From Rapidithrix thailandica (GTDB taxonomy: Bacteria > Bacteroidota > Bacteroidia > Cytophagales > Flammeovirgaceae): DNA of 64,000 nucleotides. The notes under the pieces are model-generated. The model ran no database searches, was not told the DNA's origin, and saw only the letters and a list, made by a program, of their open reading frames with translations. The position numbers and the translations under genes are program-made. Location of the stretch: positions 372,001 to 436,000 of the forward strand of contig NZ_JBDKWZ010000005.1 of assembly GCF_039710355.1 (NCBI RefSeq), written 5' to 3'. This document shows positions 1-8,690 of the stretch, piece by piece (within the stretch, counting starts at the first letter, position 1; each line of letters begins with the position of its first letter).

Positions 1-765
1 CCTAAAAATACCTCTGGCTTTGTGGTACGTCTTAAAAGTGGAAAAACCATTCCTTGCGATGCCGTGGTGTATGCCATTGGTACCCGGCCCAATATTGAGT
101 TGGCCAAAGAGGCCGGGTTGAAATGTCAGCGGGGGGTGGTGGTCAATGCTTATTTACAAAGTAGTGATCCGGATATTTATGCCATGGGCGAAATTGCCGA
201 ATTCCGGAACGTGCTCAACGGTATTACGGCTGCAGCCGAAGAGCAAGCTGATTATGCCGCGCGTCATCTGGCAGGGGATCTGGCCAATTTGTATAAGGGC
301 TCTTTATTTATGAATATCCTCAAATTTTCAAACCTGGATCTTTGCTCTTTGGGAATGGTGGAAATTCCCGAAAAGGGAGAAGGGTACGAAGAGGTGGTTT
401 TTATGGACAGGAGTCAGCGATACTATAAGAAATGCATCGTGTACCAAGATCGTCTGGTAGGGGCCATACTGATGGGCGATAAAAGTGAATTTGCCGAATT
501 TAAAGACCTGATCGAGTCGGGCATGGAGCTTTCGGAAAAACGCTTGAAACTCTTGCGTTCCGAAGGCAAAACACAAGCGGTACTCGGTACATTGGTCTGT
601 TCGTGTAATAATGTAGGAGAAGGGAACCTCCGGCAGGAAATTGAAAAGGGATGTAATGACTTCCGGCAATTGTGCAAGCTGACAGGAGCCGGTACCGGAT
701 GCGGAAGTTGTAAGCCTGAAGTAAAGGCGGTTCTGGAAAGTTGCCAACAGGCAATGTTTACTTAA
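1..765 (+). CDS. NirB-like FAD/NAD(P)-dependent oxidoreductase, C-terminal part (5' end outside window)
   Basis: The frame is open from base 1, so the N-terminus is missing and no true start is visible. The first ~80 visible residues are the end of a pyridine-nucleotide-disulphide oxidoreductase fold (AIGTRPNIELA, then GVVVNAYLQSSDPDIYAMGE, the usual FAD-site ending). The C-terminus is a BFD-like [2Fe-2S] domain with cysteines in a CSC ... CGSC arrangement. This order matches the front half of assimilatory nitrite reductase NirB, but the protein stops at the BFD domain and has no siroheme domain. It probably passes electrons from NAD(P)H to a partner, plausibly the rubredoxin protein starting 42 bases downstream. 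Family assignment is good; the role in nitrite or nitrate assimilation is inferred from the pair. Confidence 0.75.
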   Translation, partial: PKNTSGFVVRLKSGKTIPCDAVVYAIGTRPNIELAKEAGLKCQRGVVVNAYLQSSDPDIYAMGEIAEFRNVLNGITAAAEEQADYAARHLAGDLANLYKGSLFMNILKFSNLDLCSLGMVEIPEKGEGYEEVVFMDRSQRYYKKCIVYQDRLVGAILMGDKSEFAEFKDLIESGMELSEKRLKLLRSEGKTQAVLGTLVCSCNNVGEGNLRQEIEKGCNDFRQLCKLTGAGTGCGSCKPEVKAVLESCQQAMFT

Positions 766-807
766 CAATGAAGCTCTTTTACCTTATATTCTAAAAAAAC
801 AAATCCA

Positions 808-2280
808 ATGAAAAAGCAACTTGTACGGGTATTTGTGAAAGGAGGTGCTTTGTCTCCGGCCGATTTAATGAAGGTGCTTACCACTGCGGAAGAGAATTTT
901 GGCTGTGAGTATGTGCATTTTGGCTCCCGGCAAGATATGATTTTTCCGGTAACGGAATACAAAAAAGAGCTGCTGGATGAAACGTTTCAATCCATTCAGA
1001 CGGCTTACGAATATGAACTACAAGGGGAAGAAACCTATCAAAACATCGTTTCATCGATGATGACGGTAGACATGCTTCCCAATACCTATTGGATGCATAC
1101 TGATACGTATTATTATATCCTTGAGGCGTTTGATTACTTGCCAAAATTGAAAATTAATATATGTGATCCCCAACAAAGTCTGGTGCCCTTGTTTACCGGT
1201 CAATTGAATTTTGTTGCCAGCGAATATGACAATTATTGGTATCTCTATCTGGGTTTCCCGGAATACGGTCAAAAGCTACAGGTATGGCCGGAGTTGGTAT
1301 TCAGTTTTGATATTGCCAAGTTAGCCAAAGCTTTGGAAGAGTTATATTTTACGCATTTGGGCTTGCCTGTGGAAGAGCTTTATGCCATTTTAAAAGAAGT
1401 AGCACCGGTAAACGGGAAAAAAACAGAGGAGGATTTACAAATACCCGATGGTCGCTTTCCTTATTATGAAGGCATGAATAAGATGGCCGGAGACAAATAC
1501 TGGTTGGGTTTGTATTGGCGGAATAACCGTTTTACAATTTCCTTTTTGAAGGATGTCTGTACCCTTTGTGATTTGACACAACTCAGTAAATTTTACATCA
1601 CTCCCTGGAAGTCATTCATTGTAAAAGGAATAATGGGGAAGGATTGTTTTCAATGGGAAAAACTTTGTGGAGTGAATGGCATCAATATGCGGCATTCTTC
1701 CCTGGAACTTAATTGGCACCTGCCTTTGATGGATGAGGATGCTTTGCAGCTGAAACGCTATCTGGTCAAAACTTTTGACCAGAATGATATCAGCACCTTG
1801 GGGCTTTCTTTTACCATTAAAACCCGCCCGTTGGTAGTGTTTACTTCGGTGATCATTGAAAAGAATCCTCCGAGTCAATATGCATCAGCGTACGAATTGT
1901 TGCCCTCTTACACCATATCGTATGCAAAGGATTTTAATCCGAACCAACGGGAAGTGAACGTATTTGCAAGTAGTGTAGTGAAAGAAGATTTGCCTCCTTT
2001 GTTGATGGAGTTAAGCAAATTGTATTATCAACAATTGGAAAAAGAACAGGGCACACTTCCTGAAAAGCAAAGAGAAAAAGAAACTACATACCGGGAGGTG
2101 TATCAATGTGGGGAATGTTTGTCCGTCTATGATGAGGAGTTTGGAGATCCTGATGGAGGGATAGTACCGGCAACGGTTTTTGCCGATTTACCGGAAGATT
2201 ACCAATGTGCGCTTTGTCAGGCCCCCAAGGCGTCTTTTGAGCCCAGCCAAATCAACCTGGCCCATGTTCAAGATGGATGA
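808..2280 (+). CDS. Nitrite/sulfite reductase-like protein with C-terminal rubredoxin domain
   Basis: A 490-residue protein. The last ~60 residues are a rubredoxin: C434, C437, C467 and C470 form two CxxC pairs separated by 29 residues, the usual iron site. The remainder resembles the ferredoxin-like half-domains of nitrite/sulfite reductases (near residue 10 GALSPADLMKVLTTAEENFG, then FGSRQDM; a second copy near 290). I see no siroheme/[4Fe-4S] cysteine set of the CX5CXnCX3C kind, so it may not be a working reductase on its own. It follows the NirB-like gene by 42 bases on the same strand, so the two are probably co-transcribed and form an electron-transfer unit. Rubredoxin assignment is firm, the reductase-like part moderate, the physiological role inferred. 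Confidence 0.7.
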   Translation: MKKQLVRVFVKGGALSPADLMKVLTTAEENFGCEYVHFGSRQDMIFPVTEYKKELLDETFQSIQTAYEYELQGEETYQNIVSSMMTVDMLPNTYWMHTDTYYYILEAFDYLPKLKINICDPQQSLVPLFTGQLNFVASEYDNYWYLYLGFPEYGQKLQVWPELVFSFDIAKLAKALEELYFTHLGLPVEELYAILKEVAPVNGKKTEEDLQIPDGRFPYYEGMNKMAGDKYWLGLYWRNNRFTISFLKDVCTLCDLTQLSKFYITPWKSFIVKGIMGKDCFQWEKLCGVNGINMRHSSLELNWHLPLMDEDALQLKRYLVKTFDQNDISTLGLSFTIKTRPLVVFTSVIIEKNPPSQYASAYELLPSYTISYAKDFNPNQREVNVFASSVVKEDLPPLLMELSKLYYQQLEKEQGTLPEKQREKETTYREVYQCGECLSVYDEEFGDPDGGIVPATVFADLPEDYQCALCQAPKASFEPSQINLAHVQDG

Positions 2281-2414
2281 GTGGGTAGACAGTAGAAATT
2301 TATCAAAGGCATTTAACTGCTTTTGAAAAAAATAAAAATTAATTCTAACCTAAATCAAACTCAGCAGGTTGCTTTTAGCGGTCTGGTGTATAATTTCTCG
2401 CTTTCTGATCCATG

Positions 2415-2440
2415 GCCCGGTAATATCACTGTTACCGGGC
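2415..2440. terminator. Hairpin between convergent genes
   Basis: A perfect 9-bp stem (GCCCGGTAA / TTACCGGGC) with an 8-base loop lies between the rubredoxin gene ending at 2280 and the convergent SseB-like gene ending at 2466. There is no good T-run on either side, so it is a plausible but weak bidirectional terminator. Confidence 0.45.
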
Positions 2441-2465
2441 TATATCATTGAGATGGAAGGGAGCA

Positions 2466-2804
2466 TTAAGCATTTTCCAAAATAAACCGGGTGAGATCGG
2501 GGGCAAGCTCCAAAATATATTCCTGTGAATTGGGGTTGAGGATGATCGTCATTTCCTGAAACTGTTCGATGACATCGCGGGCTTTAAAGCATTTAAAGCT
2601 GACATGATAAGCCTTTGTAAGTTCTTCGGCAGTAAACAAAGCGATGATTTCCTCTCCTGCTTGGTTTTTCCAGGGGGCTATCACATATCCGTTGTTGTGC
2701 TCGGTGGCTTGTACGTATACAGGACTTTCCAACAGAGCGGCAAAAAAATCCTTTTCTTTTCCATTTTGCCCAAAGAGCGAAAAAAGGTATCGGGTATTTT
2801 CCAT
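2466..2804 (-). CDS. SseB N-terminal-domain family protein
   Basis: A 112-residue protein resembling the SseB (enhanced serine sensitivity) N-terminal domain: an N-terminal helix followed by LLESPVYVQA, a beta-rich centre with EEIIALFTAEE, and a C-terminal ILNPNSQEYILELAPDLTRF. In this family the motif around 'ALFTAEEL' and the NP...Y/F segment near the end are typical. Function is unknown; the domain is widespread in bacteria as a single-domain protein. It lies 48 bases downstream of the hypothetical gene at 2853-3239 on the same strand, so the two may be one transcription unit. Confidence 0.6.
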   Translation of the reverse strand: MENTRYLFSLFGQNGKEKDFFAALLESPVYVQATEHNNGYVIAPWKNQAGEEIIALFTAEELTKAYHVSFKCFKARDVIEQFQEMTIILNPNSQEYILELAPDLTRFILENA

Positions 2805-2852
2805 TTTAAATCTTGTTTAGTAAAGTAGGGTCACAACCAAAGTTTTCATCCC

Positions 2853-3239
2853 TTATAAAGTGTTTAGCAAAGCCTTGGCTTTGTCAATTTGCGGATGTTG
2901 CTCTTTGGGAACCAGTTGGTAGATCTTTGTTGATTGATGAAGGTTCCTAAGGGCTACTATCAATTCTTCCTGTTTTATTTTTTGTTTCATCACATCCGCG
3001 TGAATTTTCTTACAGAGTTTTATATATCCGTCGGATTTGTCTTGCACCTTTTCTTGAAACTCCAAAGAAAGAGTGTAATCAAATGTATGGTAAAACCCGG
3101 ATAAAATATGGGCCAACTGTAGCGCTCTGTGCTGAGCATCTGGCTCCAGTTCTGTTTGTGACAGAATACTTGGAAGTATTTTACTGTCACCAACTTTAAG
3201 AAGTGAAAGGATAAGGTTTACTATTTTTTGAGAGTTCAT
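2853..3239 (-). CDS. Hypothetical protein, helical
   Basis: A 128-residue protein that I do not recognise. It is predicted mostly alpha-helical, with no signal peptide, no membrane segment and no cysteine pair. The N-terminus (MNSQKIVNLILSLLKVGDSK) is hydrophobic-amphipathic and the rest is lysine/glutamine-rich. It precedes the SseB-like gene in the same direction with a 48-base gap, which supports a real gene in a two-gene unit. No function is proposed. Confidence 0.5.
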   Translation of the reverse strand: MNSQKIVNLILSLLKVGDSKILPSILSQTELEPDAQHRALQLAHILSGFYHTFDYTLSLEFQEKVQDKSDGYIKLCKKIHADVMKQKIKQEELIVALRNLHQSTKIYQLVPKEQHPQIDKAKALLNTL

Positions 3240-3610
3240 AGGTAAAAAAATAATTGTTGCATGTCTGATTCATGATCCTCTTTACCGGAGGGCCGTTTAG
3301 CGATAAAGTTTAAAATCAGAGTTAGTTATATGTATATCATATGCGGATTAAAAAAAAATTAACCCTTTCGTTTTCTTAAAGACCCGGATAAGTCCGTAAA
3401 TGTTGCTTCGGAAGATAAGATAAAAAAAATATAAACACTCAAATGCTCTATTATGAGTCCAAAGGTAAGCTTTGGCGGAATGGTATACCTCCCTGCTTCC
3501 GGGGATTTTGAAATTTAGCTGAGTGGATGAAGAGGATAGGGTGACATATAAAAAAAACGCCAACAAAAAACTGCTGACGTTTTGGGTTTTTAAATTAAGA
3601 AAAATAGTCT
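3240..3610. other. Intergenic stretch, ~370 bases
   Basis: Holds the upstream region of the 2853-3239 gene and, at its right end, the terminator of the TonB receptor gene. A 72-codon frame at 3348-3566 (minus) runs through that terminator and has no protein-like features, so I do not call it. I see nothing else. Confidence 0.6.
3550..3581 (-). terminator. Intrinsic terminator of the TonB-dependent receptor gene
   Basis: Read on the minus strand: stem AACGTCAGC / GTTGGCGTT (9 bp with two G-T pairs), 8-base loop, then an uninterrupted run of T (A-run at 3550-3557 on the plus strand). It begins 30 bases beyond the stop codon of the receptor gene. Confidence 0.8.
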
Positions 3611-6049
3611 TTACATACCTCCTTCGCCTCCAAAGTCTCCTCCATTGCGAAGTTGGTCGGTTTTACGTTTCTTTTGATTGATCCGGTAGGTCAAGCCTAA
3701 TTGTACTACCTGTGTACTTCGTTGGTATTCGCTTTTTACAAAAAAGTCATCGTCAAAGGTTTCGGAGCGGTACTTACGTGTGGCAAATACATCCCGTACT
3801 TTTAACGAAAGGGTTCCTTTTTTAGCTAGTATATCTTTGCTGAGGGCAATATCCATAAAAGCCATTTGCTTGGTTTTTCCTTGGGTGGTTTCCCGTGGAG
3901 CCCGGTAGTTGAAAATCATCTGTATGTTCAGGTCTTTTGGCAAATCCAATTTTGTGTTTACCCGGCCAAACCAAGCATACGTATCGGTTTTGTAGCTTTC
4001 TCCAAAATTACTTCCATCGATTTGGTTGCGGAAGAAGTTTACACTTCCGTCAGCTCTCCACCAAGAGGTGATATCATGCGAAGCCGTCAATTCCAATCCG
4101 TACCATTTGCCTTCATTGAGGTTTTCCGGCTTGGTGATGGTGACCGTTTGGTCCTCATTTAACTGGCGGAGTCTTTCGATCACGTCTGTCGTGTGGCGGT
4201 AATAAATCGAAGAAGTCAGGGAAGTTTTGGTCCAGTTCTGCATAAAACCGATTTCAAACGAGTTGGTAAACTCCGGCTGTAATGCAGGGTTACCGGTCCA
4301 GATGTTTTCCCGGTTAGTATAGCTCAAGAAAGGGTTCAGACTCCAGAAAGAAGGACGTTGTACCCTGCGGCTATAGCTCCATTGTACAGAGCTGTTTTGC
4401 GTCAGGTCATAGGTGAAGTGAGCGGTAGGGAATAAGCTCAGATACTCTTTACTATTCACTTCGTTGGTTTCGATCAGTTTGGTGCTGTAATCCGTATATT
4501 CTGCCCGCACACCCAGCTGCATGGAAAACCGGTTGAATTTTTCCCCAAAGCTGGCGTATGCCGCATGGATTTTTTCATCGTATTCAAATTTGTTGCTCAA
4601 ACCATCATCTCTGATCCAATCGCCTTGCTCATTCTTTCTATCCACATAATAATTGGTGTTGATATCGCGAAGGCTACTTTTTACTCCGGCTTCGATTTTA
4701 CCTTTCTCACTGATAGGATGTACATAATCCGCCTGGAAAGTAAGGTTATCCTGCCCTTCTTTATTGTAAGAGTATTCTTGTTCGAATTGTGTAGGATCTT
4801 CTACATCGTTGACATAATAGCGCTGCCAGATATCCGAAATTTCCGTTTCGCTACTGGTAGAGTATTGCAGGTCCGCTTTGAGTTCCCGGCCCTTTTGCTC
4901 AAAGGTGCGCATATAACTCAAGTTGTAATCAAAGTTTGGCTCCTCTTCTTCTTCTCCTGTAAAACGCAAGCTTTTTTGAGAGAGCTTTTCCGGGCTGATA
5001 TTCACTTGTTTGATTTCAGAAGTGTTATCGTCATTGCCTATCCTGTAAAGAAATGATCCGGTGAGAGTATTGTATTTATCCGGTGCATACTCAAGGCCAA
5101 AACGGGCGGTATGAGAAAGTCCTTTTCGGCTAAAGTCCTGTTTCTGATCCAGAATAGTAGTATCCGAACCGTTGTAGGTTTCCCGGTAGTTTAAGCTATG
5201 GCCTGGCATATCCCGGTAGCGAATGCCATAACTTCCGAAGAGGTTGAATTTATTTTTTCTCCAATTGAGGTTGATAGACGCATTGTGCAAATCAGGGTGC
5301 CCGACAGACACATCTACACTGCCGTTGAGGCCTTGTCGGTAATCTTTTTTCAGGATGATGTTGATCACACCAGCCATTCCCTCGGCATCGTAGCGTACGG
5401 AAGGATTGGTAACCACCTCTACTCTCTCGATCAGGTTAGAGGGAAGTTGTTGTAAGGCCTCCTGACTGCTGATTCCTACTAATCCGGATTGACGTCCATT
5501 GATCAGAATCCGGACGTTTCCACTCCCCCGTAAGTTGACGTTCCCGTCCACATCTACAGTGACAGAAGGAATATTTTCCAACACATCCGTAGCCGATCCT
5601 CCAATGCTGGACATATCTTCTCCTACGTTAAAGACTTTTTTATCCAAACCCACTTCCATGGTACTTTTCTTTCCGGTAACTTCTACTTCCGAAAGAATTT
5701 CTGAAGATGGGTGGATGGTGAGTGTACCTATTTTGGTTTTTTGGTTGGCACTCACTGTTATTTTGTTAGAGAAGGCCTCATCATATGACAAGAGCTCCGC
5801 TTTTACCAAGTAAACTCCGGGGGTTGCTTCAATCAAGAATTGTCCTGTGGCATCGGTCATTCCTCCTGACACAATGGCGCTATCAGTCGCATTCAAAAGT
5901 ACGACCGTAGCAAATTCCACGGGCTTTTTGGAATCCCCATCCACCACTTTCCCCTCAACGCTTCCCTTACTTTGGGCCCATCCCCAATGTGTTGCAAGTG
6001 CTAATCCAATTAATAAAAACCATTTTAAGGAATTGTGTAGTGACTTCAT
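3611..6049 (-). CDS. TonB-dependent outer-membrane receptor (outer membrane beta-barrel family)
   Basis: An 812-residue outer-membrane protein. Signal peptide about residues 1-25 ending WGWAQ. Residues ~30-115 are a carboxypeptidase-regulatory-like beta-sandwich (GSVEGKVVDGDSKKPVEFAT). Residues ~120-235 form the TonB plug (VLENIPSVTVDVDGNVNLRG, then VRILINGRQSG and VINIILKKDYR), followed by a beta-barrel similar to the 'outer membrane beta-barrel family' of Bacteroidota. It lacks the SusC signature and has no SusD neighbour, so it is not a PUL transporter; substrate unknown (siderophore, peptide or metal possible). The glycine-rich tail (GGDFGGEGGM) does not end in the usual aromatic residue, which is common in this subfamily. 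Monocistronic, with its own terminator. Confidence 0.85.
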   Translation of the reverse strand: MKSLHNSLKWFLLIGLALATHWGWAQSKGSVEGKVVDGDSKKPVEFATVVLLNATDSAIVSGGMTDATGQFLIEATPGVYLVKAELLSYDEAFSNKITVSANQKTKIGTLTIHPSSEILSEVEVTGKKSTMEVGLDKKVFNVGEDMSSIGGSATDVLENIPSVTVDVDGNVNLRGSGNVRILINGRQSGLVGISSQEALQQLPSNLIERVEVVTNPSVRYDAEGMAGVINIILKKDYRQGLNGSVDVSVGHPDLHNASINLNWRKNKFNLFGSYGIRYRDMPGHSLNYRETYNGSDTTILDQKQDFSRKGLSHTARFGLEYAPDKYNTLTGSFLYRIGNDDNTSEIKQVNISPEKLSQKSLRFTGEEEEEPNFDYNLSYMRTFEQKGRELKADLQYSTSSETEISDIWQRYYVNDVEDPTQFEQEYSYNKEGQDNLTFQADYVHPISEKGKIEAGVKSSLRDINTNYYVDRKNEQGDWIRDDGLSNKFEYDEKIHAAYASFGEKFNRFSMQLGVRAEYTDYSTKLIETNEVNSKEYLSLFPTAHFTYDLTQNSSVQWSYSRRVQRPSFWSLNPFLSYTNRENIWTGNPALQPEFTNSFEIGFMQNWTKTSLTSSIYYRHTTDVIERLRQLNEDQTVTITKPENLNEGKWYGLELTASHDITSWWRADGSVNFFRNQIDGSNFGESYKTDTYAWFGRVNTKLDLPKDLNIQMIFNYRAPRETTQGKTKQMAFMDIALSKDILAKKGTLSLKVRDVFATRKYRSETFDDDFFVKSEYQRSTQVVQLGLTYRINQKKRKTDQLRNGGDFGGEGGM

Positions 6050-6438
6050 TTTCTTATGTTAATCGATGTTATAAACTTTTATGGACAAAGAATAAAGTTA
6101 ATTGACAGATTAAATGGGAGGCTATTAGGTATGTTGTTAAAATTGCCTAAAGAACCAATATTCAAAGCTAGCGGGGAATTTGTAATAATGCGGGCTAAAT
6201 TGATTTTTTAACGAAACATTAAGAAAAATTCTCCACAAAAGGGGTGAAGTTGTTAAAACTCAGTGAAAACTGGTTTGCATCTTATGCTAGAGAAGTGGAT
6301 TTATCTACATAAAAATTGGAATCAACAAAGACTACAAGCGCTTGGGATCAAATACAGGTTTATACGTTGTCGAACCTGCAAAAAGTCATGTTTGTCATAT
6401 AGCTTACAAGCTTTTGTGGAAAGGAACGGTTTTGACAA

Positions 6439-6479
6439 AACTAAGTGGCAGGTTCCTGAAGATACGCTGCCACTTAGTT
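6439..6479. repeat. Stem-loop with 13-bp perfect stem
   Basis: AACTAAGTGGCAG (6439-6451) and its exact reverse complement (6467-6479) flank a 15-base loop. There is no T-run on either side, and no gene ends here, so this is not an ordinary terminator. Confidence 0.7.
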
Positions 6480-6570
6480 ACTTAATCCAAATTGTGAGGT
6501 ATTACTTGGAGAGTTTTTAGTGAAAGGATGAATGACACGTTACAGTTATATTGAAAGCATTTCTCTCAAC

Positions 6571-6660
6571 CCACTCACTAGTTCACCCACTCACTCATTC
6601 ACCCACTCACTAGTTCACCCAGTCACTCATTCACCAGGTTTCACCCACTCACCAGGCTTC
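6571..6660. repeat. Short tandem repeat, 16-bp period (32-bp higher-order unit)
   Basis: Units alternate between TAGTTCACCCACTCAC and TCATTCACCCACTCAC. The 32-base pair of units occurs twice in tandem (6571-6602 and 6603-6634) with a single C/G difference, then decays into TTTCACCCACTCACC. It is strongly strand-biased (C/T/A, almost no G). Noncoding. Confidence 0.85.
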
Positions 6661-6758
6661 CTTCCTTCACCAAAAGGTAAAATTTCCTCTTGATAAACCA
6701 CAAATTGAGTCTGAGTGATGTTTGGAGTCCTTGATCAGGGGTGTTCCAATCTTTATGC

Positions 6759-7739
6759 TTACCAATAACAACCCTCTTCTATGTTCTGGTAGTTTTGAGG
6801 GACTTCCAGGGAAGAGGGCCTGATCCAGTGGCGGTTAAACAGTCGCGATACTTGAGGGACGCTTTCTTCCCATCGCTTTCCTTTAATGCCAAACAGTATT
6901 TGAGTGGCTCCCCCTAAATGCACGGCTTTTTTTCCGAGTCTTTTCACATGAGCGGCCAATGGCAAGCCGTATGCCCCACAACCTATCAAAGCAATATCAA
7001 AATCAATCGTTGAAATTTGATCCCGCATGGCTTGAAGTGCATCAAACCAAGTGCTATAAGCGACCGTATTGTTGGCAATGGATTGAATGGCTTTTAAGGT
7101 TTTGAGTTCAAACTCCGGTAAAACCCGAAGATCATTAAATATCCGGGTCCTTTTAGCATATTGTTGGCGTATGCTTTTTTCAAACGGATGAATGACCAGT
7201 ACTTTTTTCCCTTCCAGTACCCGGCTCCAAGGGGTAGGATGATAATAGGGTTCTAAATCCTTGATCGAGACTTTGACGGCATCTTGAAAAAAGGGATACA
7301 ACAGCCTTTCCTCCTTAATCCAGGAACCCAAAATATCAATAGTGCCAATATCCTCAAGCATTAATTTGCCAAAGCGGTCTAGGTGTTTTTCATCTACAGG
7401 GAAAAAGCCGGCATTGTTGCGCATATTGAAAAAATGCGCTTCGTCCCACCAAAACTTGTGAATTTCCCCTTTGATATACCGGGCTGCTTTTTGAGAAAAA
7501 GGCCAGCGTTTGTTCCGGAAATAATAAGTCAAAGTACAATTCAGCTCATTGTACCCGAAGCGGCAAATCATACTGGGTTGTGGAGAAGAAAGGCACTTGA
7601 AAATGAGTTCAGCGGCTGCCTCTCCGCTCAGTTCTACATTGCATTCACTCATCACCAGGTTGTTGTGATGTGTACGGGATTTGGTCTTGAGCCTTCGACT
7701 TAAAATCAAAGGTTTGCTATAAAGCGGCTTCATCATCAT
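6759..7739 (-). CDS. Putative GT-D-fold glycosyltransferase-like protein
   Basis: A 326-residue cytoplasmic-looking protein (no signal peptide). Two blocks recall the GT-D (DUF1792-like) glycosyltransferases: near residue 57 SMICRFGYNELN, resembling the family's S-x-x-R-F-G-D-G-E segment (here YNE replaces DGE), and near residue 250 IALIGCGAYGLPLAAHVKRL followed by GKKAVHLGGATQILFGIKGK, like the C-terminal nucleotide-sugar region. Such genes usually sit in surface-polysaccharide clusters, but this one stands alone between a repeat-rich spacer and an unrelated region. Family assignment is tentative and the YNE substitution may matter for activity. Confidence 0.5.
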   Translation of the reverse strand: MMMKPLYSKPLILSRRLKTKSRTHHNNLVMSECNVELSGEAAAELIFKCLSSPQPSMICRFGYNELNCTLTYYFRNKRWPFSQKAARYIKGEIHKFWWDEAHFFNMRNNAGFFPVDEKHLDRFGKLMLEDIGTIDILGSWIKEERLLYPFFQDAVKVSIKDLEPYYHPTPWSRVLEGKKVLVIHPFEKSIRQQYAKRTRIFNDLRVLPEFELKTLKAIQSIANNTVAYSTWFDALQAMRDQISTIDFDIALIGCGAYGLPLAAHVKRLGKKAVHLGGATQILFGIKGKRWEESVPQVSRLFNRHWIRPSSLEVPQNYQNIEEGCYW

Positions 7740-8162
7740 TCATAGGGGTAAAATAGTATCTTATGGATAGTCGTTCAGGCTTGAGCATAGCAAGCTTAGC
7801 ACTGTGGAAATGGCACAGACATACTGCAATGAAAGCCTGATAACAAGCAAGGGGTTGGCCGCCTGTTTAACTATCAGAAATTCATCTCGAGATGGGGTGA
7901 TTGAGAGTCGGTCGTTGTGCGTGTTTTTGTGGGAATACTCCTGACCTGTGGAAGTCAAGATAGCTTTGAAAAAGTCCACAAAAATGATTTGGGGTTAGTA
8001 GATGCGTCATAAGAATAGTATTGTAGATTAGGAGTGAGTTTTTATACCTTGTAAAAGGTAATTTTAGTTGTTGTGTTATTTCAAAAATACAGAATTGTAT
8101 ACGAAAAATGTGCAGGTATTAACAATCGTTAATGATTGTTTTACAGGGAGATATCTCTTGGA
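7740..8162. other. Intergenic stretch, ~420 bases
   Basis: Contains the upstream region of the 6759-7739 gene and, at 8121-8140, a short A/T-rich inverted repeat (AACAATC / GATTGTT, 6-base loop) that could end transcription of the 8163-8516 gene. A 72-codon minus frame at 7761-7979 shows no protein-like character. Nothing else seen. Confidence 0.5.
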
Positions 8163-8516
8163 TTAGGCTTTAATTTGAATGGTTTTTAATTTTTCCACAC
8201 AAGACAAAAAAGAGAAAATATAAATTTCACCTTGACCGTCATTATCCCCGTCAATTTGAACGATTTCAAAAGGGATGGTTGGCGAAGGGTTAAATGAAGC
8301 AGGGAGCGGTGGACCCGGTATCGTGACAACTTCCGTATATTCCACTACTTCAAATTCAATGTTGCCTTTTTCAATGAATGAAAGTAGCTCGTTAAGTGAA
8401 TCGTTTAAGACGATGCGTTTCCGGTCTTTTTTGTGAAGTACAGGCCGGGTGGAATTACATATGGAAAAACAGAAAAACCACCCTATGGCTAAGTAGTTGA
8501 TTCCTTTTGTTATCAT
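8163..8516 (-). CDS. Hypothetical secreted or membrane-anchored small protein
   Basis: A 117-residue protein that I do not recognise. The N-terminus (MITKGINYLAIGWFFCFSIC) is a hydrophobic export-like segment; the centre has a proline-rich stretch (PGPPLPASFNPSPTIP) and an acidic DGDNDGQGE run that could bind calcium. It is divergent from the aldo/keto reductase, with 174 bases between the two starts. Supported only by length, an exportable N-terminus and an isolated position; it could be spurious. Confidence 0.45.
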   Translation of the reverse strand: MITKGINYLAIGWFFCFSICNSTRPVLHKKDRKRIVLNDSLNELLSFIEKGNIEFEVVEYTEVVTIPGPPLPASFNPSPTIPFEIVQIDGDNDGQGEIYIFSFLSCVEKLKTIQIKA

Positions 8517-8690
8517 TTCGTTAATTTAAAAATCCGTATGGAATTCTTCAAGATGGGCCGTAACTTTGGTTTATGGCTAATCTGATACAGGTATTTTTTA
8601 TCCGGTAAACCTGTAGTCAAGGGAACAATCATATATCTTACCTTCTTAAACAAAAACTTTTGAACTACTTCATTTTTAAACAATTTACTC

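Larger units (their letters stand above)
6050..6758. other. Long repeat-bearing noncoding region, ~710 bases
   Basis: Lies between the start of the TonB receptor gene and the end of the putative glycosyltransferase gene, both on the minus strand. It contains the receptor's promoter region at its left end, a 13-bp perfect stem-loop at 6439-6479 and a 16-bp-period tandem repeat at 6571-6660. An 85-codon frame at 6263-6520 (plus) includes the stem-loop; its product is not protein-like to me and I do not call it. Confidence 0.6.

Noticed and set aside
3348..3566. 72-codon minus frame
   Set aside because: Runs through the terminator of the TonB receptor gene and is low-complexity; accidental.
6263..6520. 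85-codon open frame in the long noncoding region
   Set aside because: Contains the stem-loop at 6439-6479, has no ribosome-binding support and no recognisable features apart from a chance CRTCKKSC run.
6571..6660. CRISPR array
   Set aside because: The repeats are contiguous with no unique spacers and no cas genes are nearby, so it is a simple tandem repeat.
7761..7979. 72-codon minus frame
   Set aside because: No protein-like features and no support from context.
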